From: Streptomyces chrestomyceticus JCM 4735
GTDB taxonomy: Bacteria; Actinomycetota; Actinomycetes; Streptomycetales; Streptomycetaceae
Assembly: GCF_003865135.1 (NCBI RefSeq)
Contig: NZ_BHZC01000001.1
Coordinates: 6,510,001 to 6,574,000 of the forward strand
Reading direction: 5' to 3'
DNA: 64,000 bases
Numbering within the stretch: position 1 is the stretch's first letter; every line of letters starts with the position of its first letter. Below the pieces are notes generated by a model, which was not told the origin of the DNA, made no database searches, and saw nothing but the letters and a program-made list of their open reading frames with translations. Positions 10,045-18,269 of the stretch are shown piece by piece. The translations under genes were made by a program, and so were the position numbers.

Positions 10045-10782
10045 GTGTCGTTCTTGGACAACTGGCGTCGGGGCGGGGCGCCGAAGTTCGAAGCCGGTGG
10101 CGCGTCGTACGTGGTCGAGCTGACCAAACGCAATCCGGTCGTCTCGCTGACGAAGCAGGGCGCGGCCTCCGGGCACCTGCGGGTCAACCTGTCCTGGCAG
10201 ATGCGCACGACCGACATCGGGATGCGCAATTCGCAGCGCGGCGGCAGCCTGCTGCGCAACCCGGGCAAGATGTTCAAACCGGAGGTGGTGCAGGCCCAGG
10301 GGCCGGCGGTCGTCAAGATCGACCTGGACCTGGCCTGCCTGTACGAGCTCAAGGACGGCACCAAGGGCGTGGTGCAGCCGCTCGGCAACTTCCTGGGCGA
10401 CATCAACGCCGCGCCGTACGTGAAGCTCAGCGGCGACGACCGGTTCGGCTCGCCCTCCGGCGAAACGCTCTACATCAACCTCGACCACCGCGACGAGATC
10501 AAGCGCCTGCTGATCTTCGTCTACATCTACGACGGCACACCGGCCTTCGACCGCACCCACGCCGTCGTGACGCTCTATCCGAGCAGCGGCCCCCGCGTGG
10601 AGATCGGCCTCGACGAACGCGCCCCACAGGCCCGCTCCTGCGCCATCTTCATGCTGGAGAACAACAAGGGCGACCTCACCGTCCGCCGCGAGGTGAAGTA
10701 CGTCTACGGCTTCCAGTCCGAACTGGACCGCCTGTACGGCTGGGGGTTGCAGTGGGGGCGGGGGTATAAGTCGAAGGTTTGA
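10045..10782 (+). CDS. TerA-like tellurium resistance/stress protein
   Basis: 245 residues from GTG 10045 (VSFLDNWRRGG). Earlier in-frame codons would add low-complexity sequence with no SD. Contains VELTKRNPVVSLTKQG and LRVNLSWQ (TerD-like strand order) followed by DLDLACLYELKDGTKGVVQPLG and a GDDRFGS loop, the arrangement seen in TerA-like members of the TerD superfamily. Cytoplasmic. Fourth gene of the rightward Ter block; the downstream DNA is a G-rich repeat region. Confidence 0.85.
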   Translation: MSFLDNWRRGGAPKFEAGGASYVVELTKRNPVVSLTKQGAASGHLRVNLSWQMRTTDIGMRNSQRGGSLLRNPGKMFKPEVVQAQGPAVVKIDLDLACLYELKDGTKGVVQPLGNFLGDINAAPYVKLSGDDRFGSPSGETLYINLDHRDEIKRLLIFVYIYDGTPAFDRTHAVVTLYPSSGPRVEIGLDERAPQARSCAIFMLENNKGDLTVRREVKYVYGFQSELDRLYGWGLQWGRGYKSKV

Positions 10783-11426
10783 GGTGGGGGTGGGGCTTGG
10801 GCTGAGGGGCGCCGTGGGCCCGAGGGCTGGGGGCGTGAGCCTGTGGGCCGTGGGCCGAGAGACCGTGGGTCGTGGGCTTGAGGGTCGAGAGTCCGTGGGC
10901 TGAGGGTCGTGGGCCGAGATTCCGGTGGCCGTGCTGAGGGTCGTGAGCGGAGGCGTGAGTCGGCGCTGGGAGCGTGCCGGGGAGTACGGGGCCGAGTGGG
11001 CCGGTTGGGCGGGGCGAGGGGAAACGTTACGGCTGGTGCGGGGCCTGGCGGGGGCCGGGGCTCGCGGCTGTGGTTTTGCCCGGCTGGCCCTGTGTTGCTT
11101 CGATCTTCGGTGGCTCGGTGGCTCGGTGGCTCGGTGGCCCGGCGGGGCAGCGGCTCGACGGCCTATCCCGCTGGCCGATCGGCTGTGGACCAGGTGTGGG
11201 CCAGCCGTTGGCCGGGCGTGGGCTCCGGCCGTGCGCGGGCAGGCGCTTGCTTGCGGGTAGGCGCCTGAGGGGCTCTCCATTCTCCACACGCCGCCGAGCG
11301 AGCCCGGGAGGGCATGCCGCCGCCCCGGCCGGCCCGAACAAAGCCGTCGCCGGGCGTCACAACCCCTTGCGCGGTGACGGGTGAGCGGATGACGGCGAGC
11401 GGTGACCCGCTGCCGCCGCCCGCCCG
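10783..11426. repeat. Non-coding G-rich degenerate repeat region, 640 bp
   Basis: From 10783 to about 10960 the + strand carries imperfect copies of a GTGGGC-CGTGGGC-CGAGAG unit with many runs of three or more G; from 11107 to 11138 there are four exact tandem copies of TCGGTGGC. Open frames across it give only low-complexity peptides (for example GHRATEPPSHRR on the minus strand). I see no gene. It separates the rightward terA-like gene from the leftward TerD-tail gene, whose 3' end it follows. Confidence 0.75.
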
Positions 11427-12662
11427 TCAGCGGTGCTGGAACTGCGGCCCCTGCGGCGGCAGGACGAAGTTCGGGTCCAGCCCGGGGCCAGGCGGCTGCT
11501 GCGGGTAACCGTAGGCCGGAGGCGCCGGGACGGCCGGAGCCATGGGACCCGTCGGATACGGCTGGTGCTGAGGCTGAGGCTGGTGTTGCTGCGGAGGCTG
11601 CGGATAGCCGTACGAGGGCTGCGGCTGCTGCGGCATCGGACCGGGGTACCCGTACGCGGGCTGGGCCGGGGGCTGCGTCGGAGGCGGCGGGATGTTCGGA
11701 GCGTGCTGCGGATAGCCGTACCCCCCACCGGCGGGCTGCGGTGGAGGCGGGAACGCCGCAGCAGGCGCAGCCGCGTGCGGGGCGGTCGCGGGCGGAGCGG
11801 TGGGCGGCGACAGCGGAAACGAGTCCGGTTCTGACGAGGCTTCGGAGTCCGGGGCCGGCGCCTGGCCTGCGGCGGGGGACGGGACCGGTGCCGGCACCTG
11901 ATTCGGGCCAGAGCCCGGACTCTGGCTCGGACTCGGGTCGGGAAGGTGCTGTGTCGCGGCCTCAGGGCTGGCGGAGGCCGCCGCAGGCCCCTCCGCCTCG
12001 CCGGACCCGGCCCCGGTGCCGGCACCGGAACCGGAACCGTCAGCCGGCGCGGTGGCGGCCGACGACGCGGCGGCCGCGGGACCGGCTGCCGCACCGGCTT
12101 CCTGCCCCGCTGACTCGTCCTCTTCCTCCACCGAGATCCCGAACTCGGTGGCCAGGCCGATCAGCCCGTTCTCGTACCCCTGCCCGAGCGCGCGGAACTT
12201 CCACCGGTCTCCGCGCCGGTACAACTCGCCGCAGATCAGGGCCGTCTCCTTGCCCGTCTCCGGCACTACGTCGAAGACCGCGACCGGCTCGTCGTCCGGC
12301 GAGGAGGCGTCGTGCAGCAGGACGCGCAGATCCCGTACGTGCGCGAAGGTGCCGCCGTCCGCCGACGCGGTGAGCATGACACGGTCCACCGACGCATCGA
12401 GTCCGGACAGGTCCGCCTCGATGGTGTCCGCCACTCCGTCGGCCAGTTGCGTCTTCGGCAGGTGCCGCACCAGCCCGCTGGGGTGCCGTGGCTGGTTGTA
12501 GAAGACGAAGTCCGCATCGGAACGCACGCGTCCGTCGGCACCGAGGAGCAGGGCCGAGGCATCGACATCGGGCACCCCCGCGCCGGGGGCCCAGCGCAGT
12601 ACGGCCCGGACCGCCGTGGCGTCGAGGGGTACGTTGGACCCTTTCAGCATCGCGTGCGTCAT
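11427..12662 (-). CDS. TerD-domain protein with long Pro/Gln/Gly/Tyr-rich C-terminal tail
   Basis: 411 residues. The ATG at 12662 (MTHAMLKGSNVPL) has AGGA 8 nt upstream. The TerD domain spans about 1-185 (DVDASALLLG, FVFYNQPRHPSG, ending ENGLIGLATEFGISVEEE). After it comes an Ala/Pro/Ser-rich linker and then about 130 residues of repeats such as YGYPQ, PPPQP and QPQHQP, intrinsically disordered and possibly phase-separating or scaffold-like. The calcium loops are degenerate compared with the canonical TerD copies. Divergent from the HpcH-like gene, so the 219-bp gap at 12663-12881 carries both promoters. Confidence 0.85.
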   Translation of the reverse strand: MTHAMLKGSNVPLDATAVRAVLRWAPGAGVPDVDASALLLGADGRVRSDADFVFYNQPRHPSGLVRHLPKTQLADGVADTIEADLSGLDASVDRVMLTASADGGTFAHVRDLRVLLHDASSPDDEPVAVFDVVPETGKETALICGELYRRGDRWKFRALGQGYENGLIGLATEFGISVEEEDESAGQEAGAAAGPAAAASSAATAPADGSGSGAGTGAGSGEAEGPAAASASPEAATQHLPDPSPSQSPGSGPNQVPAPVPSPAAGQAPAPDSEASSEPDSFPLSPPTAPPATAPHAAAPAAAFPPPPQPAGGGYGYPQHAPNIPPPPTQPPAQPAYGYPGPMPQQPQPSYGYPQPPQQHQPQPQHQPYPTGPMAPAVPAPPAYGYPQQPPGPGLDPNFVLPPQGPQFQHR

Positions 12663-12881
12663 GTCCGTAATCCTGCCTTCCCGGAGGTCGGGGGGACAAC
12701 GCGGGGGCCGTCCCGGCGTGGCCCGCTCGGTGTCCGCGACACCTGGCCGCCGTGTGCGGGTCACGTGCTTTTCACATGGTCGGGAACTTTCTCCTCGCGG
12801 CCGCACGTACGATTACCGGCCGGATCCAGACAGCGAGTCGCCGCGGGGTGGCCCCGGCCCCGCCTGCTCACGGGGAGTTCT

Positions 12882-14054
12882 ATGCGTCACTTTGGGCATC
12901 TTGCGCCCGATATCCGGAACGCTTTGTTCCACCAGGAGCCGGTCGAGTTCACCGCCGACTCCCCGCCCGGCATGCTCTCGGTCGCCCTCGGCGCAACGCT
13001 CTACAGCCCGGCCACCCGTCCACGGCTCGCCGAGGACATCGTCAAACAGGCCGGACGCGGAGTGGTCTCCATGGTGCTGTGCCTGGAGGACTCCATCAGC
13101 GACGCGGACGTGGCCGCCGGTGAGGAGAATCTCGTACGGCAGTTCGCGGCCCTCGGCGCGGAGGCCGAGAACGGTACGGCCCTCCCGCTGCTGTTCATCC
13201 GGGTGCGCGCCGCCGCGCAGATACCCGACCTGGTGCGCCGACTGGGCCGTGACGTTCGGCTGTTGTCCGGATTCGTACTGCCCAAGTTCACCGAGGAGCG
13301 CGGCGTCCCGTTCTTGGAGGCGCTGACCGGCGCGGAGGAGGAGTGCGGTCGACGGCTGTTCGCCATGCCGGTGCTCGAATCGCCCGATCTGCTCCACCTG
13401 GAGAGCCGCGGCGAGACACTGCGGGGCATCGCGCGCACGGTGGACAAGTACCGTGACCGCATCCTGGCCCTGCGTCTCGGCGTCACCGACTTCTGCTCGG
13501 CCTACGGCCTGCGCCGGGCCCCCGACATGACCGCGTACGACGTGCAGATCGTCGCCTCCGTGATCGCGGACGTGGTGAACGTCCTCGGCCGAGCGGACGG
13601 CACCGGTTTCACGGTCACCGGCCCGGTGTGGGAGTACTTCCGGCTGCACGAGCGGATGTTCAAGCCCCAGTTGCGGCAGAGCCCCTTCCTCGGCCGAGCG
13701 GAGGAACTCCGGACGGCCTTGATCGAACATGACATGGACGGCCTGCTGCGCGAGATCGAACTCGACCGCGCGAACGGCCTGCAGGGCAAGACCTGCATCC
13801 ACCCCTCGCACGTGGCACCGGTGCACGCCCTCTCGGTCGTCAGCCATGAGGAGTTCAGCGACGCCGTGGACATCCTGCGGCCCGAACGCGGCGCCGGCGG
13901 CGTGCTGCGCTCCGCGTACACGAACAAGATGAACGAGATCAAGCCGCACCGTGCCTGGGCCGAACGGACTCTCCTGCGCGCCGAGGCGTTCGGTGTCGCC
14001 CGCGAGGGCGTCGGCTTCGTGGAACTGCTGGCGGCCGGCCTTCCGCCCACCTGA
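12882..14054 (+). CDS. HpcH/HpaI aldolase - citrate lyase beta-like protein of the Ter biosynthetic module
   Basis: 390 residues; the ATG at 12882 has CGGGGAG close upstream. TIM-barrel C-C lyase family: VSMVLCLEDSI (metal-binding acidic position), FIRVRA, FVLPKFT, AMPVLESPDLL, LRLGVTDFCSAYGLRR, and GKTCIHPSHVAPV near the end. The family with this extended C-terminus travels with PRTase-TRSP, StiP and HAD genes next to terD genes and is predicted to make a nucleoside-like or other small metabolite of unknown structure. First gene of a four-gene rightward operon. Confidence 0.85.
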   Translation: MRHFGHLAPDIRNALFHQEPVEFTADSPPGMLSVALGATLYSPATRPRLAEDIVKQAGRGVVSMVLCLEDSISDADVAAGEENLVRQFAALGAEAENGTALPLLFIRVRAAAQIPDLVRRLGRDVRLLSGFVLPKFTEERGVPFLEALTGAEEECGRRLFAMPVLESPDLLHLESRGETLRGIARTVDKYRDRILALRLGVTDFCSAYGLRRAPDMTAYDVQIVASVIADVVNVLGRADGTGFTVTGPVWEYFRLHERMFKPQLRQSPFLGRAEELRTALIEHDMDGLLREIELDRANGLQGKTCIHPSHVAPVHALSVVSHEEFSDAVDILRPERGAGGVLRSAYTNKMNEIKPHRAWAERTLLRAEAFGVAREGVGFVELLAAGLPPT

Positions 14055-14123
14055 GACGGCGAACGGTTCGAGCCTGGCGGTCACCGCCCCACCGGGCCGA
14101 CGACGTCCGGGAAGCAACGGACG

Positions 14124-15602
14124 ATGACGACGGCGGAAGAGACGAAGGAGACGGGCACAGTGGTGTGGACGGGAGAGTGGGTCGCCCAGCGGCTCGGTGT
14201 CTCGCTGAGCGGTGGGGCGGAGCTGCCCAGACTGCTCGGGCTGGCGCTGCGGCGCAATCCCAAGCGGGCTCACCTGCTCGTGTCGAACGTGCTCGGCAAG
14301 CACGTACCGCAGCGGCCGGACACGGTCTACGGCGCGGGCCTCGGGCTCGGACGCCAGGTCCGTGAACTGCTCGGCGACACCGAGGCGGCGCGCGCCGTCG
14401 TCCTGGGATACGCCGAGACCGCCACCGGACTCGGGCACAGCGTGGCCGACGGACTGGCCCTCGCGCCCTATCTGCACTCCACGCGACGGCCGGTCGCGGG
14501 GGTCGAGCAGGCGGGCGGCTTCGAGGAGGAACACAGCCACGCGACCTCGCACCTGCTGCTCCCGGAGGACCCGGCGCTGCTGGCCGGCGACGGCCCCCTG
14601 GTCCTCGTCGACGACGAGTTCTCCACCGGTCGCACGGTTCTGAACACCATCAAGGCGCTGCACGCCCGCTTCCCCCGCGAGCGGTACGTCGTCGTCGCCC
14701 TGGTCGACATGCGCTCGGACACGGACCGCGATCACCTGCGGAAGTTCGCCGCGGACCTCGGCGCACGGGTCGACCTCATCGCCCTGGCCGCCGGCGGCGT
14801 ACACCTCCCGCCCGATGTCCTCGAACGCGGCCAAGCGCTCGTAGCCGCCCATCAGGAGACGGCGCCCGAGCCCGCACCGACGCCCGCGAACCGGGCTTCG
14901 GGCACCACGGTGGCCGACGCCTGGGAGGGCGACAGCGGCGGGAGCGGCAACAGCCGTAGGGCCGAGGGCACGGCCTCGGATTCGCCGGCGGCTCCGAGCG
15001 AACCGGTGCAGGCCGTACGGATCGACCTCGGCTGGCCGGAGGGCGTGCCGGACGGTGGGCGCCATGGCTTCACCGCCGCCCACCGGTCCCGACTGGAGAC
15101 GGCGCTTCCCGGCATGGCGGCCCGGATCGCCGACGGGCTCACCGGCGCCCGCCGGGTGCTGGTCCTCGGCAACGAAGAGCTGATGTACGCGCCGCTGCGC
15201 CTCGCCGGAGCCCTGGACGCCGGTACATCTGCCGAGGTGTACTTCTCGACCACCACCCGCTCCCCGGTCCTCGCCGTGGACGACCCGGGCTACGCCATAC
15301 GGACCCGGCTGGCCTTCCCCGCCCACGACCGGCCGGCTGACGGACCGGGGGAGCGGTACGCGTACAACGTCGCGCCCGGCGCGGACCCGCAGCGGCGCTT
15401 CGACGCGGTCGTCGCCGTCACCGACTCGCACGGCGACACCCCGGAACTCCACTCTGCCGACGGCCTCCTGGGCCGGCTCGCCGCCCACACCGACCGGCTG
15501 CTGCTCGCCGTCATCCCTTCCTACACACCGGCGGACCCGTTGCCGCAAACGCCGGAGTCCGCCCCGAAGCCCACGCTCCACGTCACGCGACGACAGGTCT
15601 GA
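14124..15602 (+). CDS. Phosphoribosyltransferase-TRSP domain protein (Ter module)
   Basis: 492 residues. N-terminal PRTase-like domain with the PRPP loop LVLVDDEFSTGRTVLN at about 169-184; C-terminal TRSP-type domain from about 300 (RVLVLGNEELMYAPLRLAG, VYFSTTTRSPV, AVTDSH). An Ala/Pro/Ser linker (about 245-290) joins them. Predicted to build or transfer a ribosyl-containing metabolite with StiP and the HAD enzyme. The stop is 3 bp before the stiP-like start; tightly coupled operon. Confidence 0.85.
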   Translation: MTTAEETKETGTVVWTGEWVAQRLGVSLSGGAELPRLLGLALRRNPKRAHLLVSNVLGKHVPQRPDTVYGAGLGLGRQVRELLGDTEAARAVVLGYAETATGLGHSVADGLALAPYLHSTRRPVAGVEQAGGFEEEHSHATSHLLLPEDPALLAGDGPLVLVDDEFSTGRTVLNTIKALHARFPRERYVVVALVDMRSDTDRDHLRKFAADLGARVDLIALAAGGVHLPPDVLERGQALVAAHQETAPEPAPTPANRASGTTVADAWEGDSGGSGNSRRAEGTASDSPAAPSEPVQAVRIDLGWPEGVPDGGRHGFTAAHRSRLETALPGMAARIADGLTGARRVLVLGNEELMYAPLRLAGALDAGTSAEVYFSTTTRSPVLAVDDPGYAIRTRLAFPAHDRPADGPGERYAYNVAPGADPQRRFDAVVAVTDSHGDTPELHSADGLLGRLAAHTDRLLLAVIPSYTPADPLPQTPESAPKPTLHVTRRQV

Positions 15603-15605
15603 CCG

Positions 15606-16751
15606 ATGCCCCTCCCCGAGCCGCTGCGCGGCCCCGCCTTCTCCTCCTACGCCCCCGACGAGGTCGGTTGGCTGCTCCAGGACCTGTCCTCGATCACCCT
15701 CGAAGCGCCGACGGAGGAGCGCGAGGAAGCGATACAAGCAGGTGGCGCCCACTACGCCGAGTCGCTGCCCGTCGAATACCAGCCGAGCGAGCGGTACCAG
15801 GCGCTGTTCCACAGTGCTCTGGAGACCTCGGCCGGCCGCATCGCGCAGGCGGTCGGCGCCGTCACCGAAACGGTGATCGCCGAGCGCTCCGCCCGTCCGG
15901 TACTGGTCTCGCTGGCCCGCGCGGGCACCCCGGTGGGCGTTCTGATGCGCCGCTGGGCCCTGCACGCCCACGGGCTCGACCTGCCGCACTACGCGGTCTC
16001 GATCGTGCGCGGCCGCGGTATCGACACCACCGCACTGCGCTGGCTCGCCGCCCACCACGACCCGGCGGACGTCGTCTTCGTCGACGGCTGGACGGGCAAG
16101 GGCGCCATCACCCGGGAACTTGCCCAGGCGCTGCGCGACTTCCCCGGCTTCGACCCGCGGATCGCCGTCCTCGCCGACCCCGGCGGCTGCGTGGACACCT
16201 ACGGCACCCGCGACGACTTCCTCATCCCCTCGGCGTGCCTCAACTCGACCGTGTCCGGCCTCATTTCGCGCACCGTACTTCGCGACGATCTGGTCGGCCC
16301 CGACGACTTCCACGGCGCCAAGTTCTACCGGGACCTCGCGCCGTCCGACCTGTCGCGTGTGCTCATCGACACCGTCGCGGCGCGGTTCGACGAAGTCGCC
16401 GAGCAGGTCGCGATCGACGTGAAGGAACTGGCCGCGGCCGACCGGACACCCACCTGGGCTGGCTGGGCCGCGGTCGAGCGGATCAGCGAGGCGTACGGCA
16501 TCCACGACGTCAACCTCGTCAAGCCGGGTGTCGGAGAGACCACGCGGGTACTGCTCCGGCGCGTCCCCTGGAAGATTCTGGCCCGGCGCGGCGCCGGAGC
16601 GGACCTGGATCATGTGCGTCTCCTGGCTGAACAGCGGGGCGTCCCCGTCGAAGAGGTCGACGGACTCCCCTACACCTGTGTCGGTCTGATTCACCCCCGC
16701 TTCACGCGGGGCGCTACGGGTGCGGACGGCAAGGCGGTGACCGCGCCGTGA
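15606..16751 (+). CDS. StiP-family (cysteine protease/PELOTA-PRTase) stress protein
   Basis: 381 residues, ATG start 3 nt after the preceding stop. Matches the StiP family: GPAFSSYAPDEVGWLLQDL at the N-terminus, HYAESLPVEYQPS, LARAGTPVGVLMRRW (nucleotide-binding loop), HYAVSIVRGRGID, VFVDGWTGKG, VLADPGG. StiP is named from a tellurite-inducible plant-associated protein and is a constant partner of Ter biosynthetic modules. Reaction unknown. The last four bases overlap the HAD start. Confidence 0.85.
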   Translation: MPLPEPLRGPAFSSYAPDEVGWLLQDLSSITLEAPTEEREEAIQAGGAHYAESLPVEYQPSERYQALFHSALETSAGRIAQAVGAVTETVIAERSARPVLVSLARAGTPVGVLMRRWALHAHGLDLPHYAVSIVRGRGIDTTALRWLAAHHDPADVVFVDGWTGKGAITRELAQALRDFPGFDPRIAVLADPGGCVDTYGTRDDFLIPSACLNSTVSGLISRTVLRDDLVGPDDFHGAKFYRDLAPSDLSRVLIDTVAARFDEVAEQVAIDVKELAAADRTPTWAGWAAVERISEAYGIHDVNLVKPGVGETTRVLLRRVPWKILARRGAGADLDHVRLLAEQRGVPVEEVDGLPYTCVGLIHPRFTRGATGADGKAVTAP

Positions 16752-17569
16752 GCACGATCGTCGCCAGCGACCTGGACCGCACCCTGATCTATTCGGCCGC
16801 CGCACTGGACCTGGCCGTGCCCGACGCCGAGGCGCCCCGCCTCCTCTGCGTCGAGGTGTACGAGCACAGACCGCTCTCCTACATGACGGAGACGGCGGCG
16901 GAGCTGCTCGCCGCTCTCGCCGACGCCACCACGTTCGTCCCCACGACCACGCGCACCCGCGAGCAGTACGGACGCATCCACCTCCCGGGCCCCGCACCGC
17001 GGTTCGCCATCTGTGCGAACGGCGGGCACCTGCTCGTCGACGGAGAGTCCGACCAGGACTGGCAGCGCACCGTCGCCGCCCGACTGAGCGCGGAGTGCGC
17101 AACGCTCGACGAGGTCCGTGCGTACTTGTTGCGGACCGCTGACCCGGCCTGGATGCTCAAGGAACGCGTGGCCGAGGACCTCTTCGCCTACCTCGTCGTC
17201 GAGCGCTCGCTGCTGCCGCAGACCTGGGTCAAGGAACTCGCCGAGTGGGCGGATGCCCGGGGCTGGACCGTCTCGCTCCAGGGACGGAAGGTCTACGCCG
17301 TGCCGAAGCCGCTCACCAAGAGCGCCGCCGTCGCCGAAGTCGTCCGCCGGACCGGCGCCTCGCAGGTCCTCGCCGCCGGCGACTCGCTGCTGGACGCCGA
17401 CCTGCTGCTTGCCGCGGACCGCGGATGGCGTCCCGGCCACGGTGAACTGGCGGACTCCGGGTGGAGCGCTTCCCACGTCACCGCGCTGGACGCGCGCGGA
17501 GCCGTGGCGGGCGAGGAGATCCTGCGGGCGTTCACCCGCGGCGTCGCTGCCCCCCTCCGCTCTTGCTGA
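16748..17569 (+). CDS. HAD-superfamily hydrolase of the Ter module
   Basis: 273 residues; GTG at 16748 overlaps the stiP-like stop (GTGA). HAD motif I DLDRTL at residues 8-13, motif II T at FVPTTTRTREQYG, motif III Lys about 197 (PLTKSAAV) and motif IV GDSLLDADLLLAAD. Cof-like phosphatase architecture; likely dephosphorylates the module's metabolite. Its 3' end overlaps the convergent dedA-like gene by 38 bp. Confidence 0.87.
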   Translation: MSTIVASDLDRTLIYSAAALDLAVPDAEAPRLLCVEVYEHRPLSYMTETAAELLAALADATTFVPTTTRTREQYGRIHLPGPAPRFAICANGGHLLVDGESDQDWQRTVAARLSAECATLDEVRAYLLRTADPAWMLKERVAEDLFAYLVVERSLLPQTWVKELAEWADARGWTVSLQGRKVYAVPKPLTKSAAVAEVVRRTGASQVLAAGDSLLDADLLLAADRGWRPGHGELADSGWSASHVTALDARGAVAGEEILRAFTRGVAAPLRSC

Positions 17570-18161
17570 GCCGTACGACGAGGAAGGCCAGGACCGCCAG
17601 CACGGCGGCCACCAGCACCACCTTCGAATACGCGTCCACATAGCCGGTCACCTCCTCCCAGTTCTCACCGAGCGCGAAGCCGGCGAGGACGAAGATCGCA
17701 TTCCAGATCAGGCTGCCGAGAGTGGTCAGGACGAGGAAGGCCGGTATCGACATCCGCTCGATACCGGCCGGCACCGATATCAGGCTGCGGAAGATCGGCA
17801 CCATCCGGCCGAAGAAGACCGCCTTGTTGCCGTGCCGCTGGAACCAGCGCTCCGTCTTCTCGACGTCGGAGACCTTGACCAGCGGCAGCTTGGCCGCGAT
17901 CGCGAGCATCCGGTCCCGGCCGAGCAGCGCGCCCACGCCGTAAAGAGCAAGGGCCCCGAGGACCGACCCGAGCGTCGTCCACAGCAGAGCGGAGAACAGA
18001 GTCATCCGGCCTTGGCCCGCCGCGAAGCCCGCCAGGGGCAGGATCAGCTCGCTGGGCAGGGGCGGGAAGAGGTTCTCGGCGGCGATGGCCAAGCCGGCGC
18101 CCGGCGCGCCGAGCGTGTCCATGAGTCCGGTGATCCAGCTGGTTTCAGCGTGTTCGTTCAT
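17532..18161 (-). CDS. DedA-family membrane protein
   Basis: 209 residues, ATG start. DedA/SNARE-associated signature: ENLFPPLPSELILPLAG near residue 30, GSVLGALALYGVGALLGR, FFGRMVPIFRSLISVPAG and GSLIWN. About four to five membrane segments and a basic C-terminus (RLSKSGGGQRRRG). The family is implicated in undecaprenyl-phosphate or lipid flipping and membrane potential homeostasis. Ends inside the HAD gene on the other strand (38-bp convergent overlap); its promoter faces the histidine kinase gene. Confidence 0.9.
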   Translation of the reverse strand: MNEHAETSWITGLMDTLGAPGAGLAIAAENLFPPLPSELILPLAGFAAGQGRMTLFSALLWTTLGSVLGALALYGVGALLGRDRMLAIAAKLPLVKVSDVEKTERWFQRHGNKAVFFGRMVPIFRSLISVPAGIERMSIPAFLVLTTLGSLIWNAIFVLAGFALGENWEEVTGYVDAYSKVVLVAAVLAVLAFLVVRLSKSGGGQRRRG

Positions 18162-18196
18162 GCTTCGACGCTAGAAATTCGCGGACACCGGCACAT

Positions 18197-18235
18197 TGCG
18201 GAAAACCGCACGGAACACTGCGGTTTTCCGCAGTG
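18197..18235. promoter_or_regulatory. Paired inverted-repeat operator candidate (dedA / histidine kinase)
   Basis: Two palindromic elements lie side by side: TGCGG-AAAA-CCGCA (18197-18210) and CACTGCGG-TTTT-CCGCAGTG (18216-18235). The second contains the inverse of the first. They sit 35 bp upstream of both divergent start codons, the right place for a regulator operator, perhaps that of the LuxR-type response regulator encoded next door. Confidence 0.5.
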
Positions 18236-18269
18236 CGGCGGTGCCGGCGCAGCCACTAGCGTTTCGATC

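Noticed and set aside
10909..11384. Small frames in the G-rich region (for example 11027-11341 minus)
   Set aside because: Translation only of the repeat units (ATEPPSHR, GGSVARWLGG); no SD and no stable frame.
12813..17102. 1429-residue open frame on the minus strand opposite the Ter biosynthetic operon
   Set aside because: It runs antisense to four well-supported genes, is rich in Arg/Gly/His, and shows no family; a GC-rich shadow frame.
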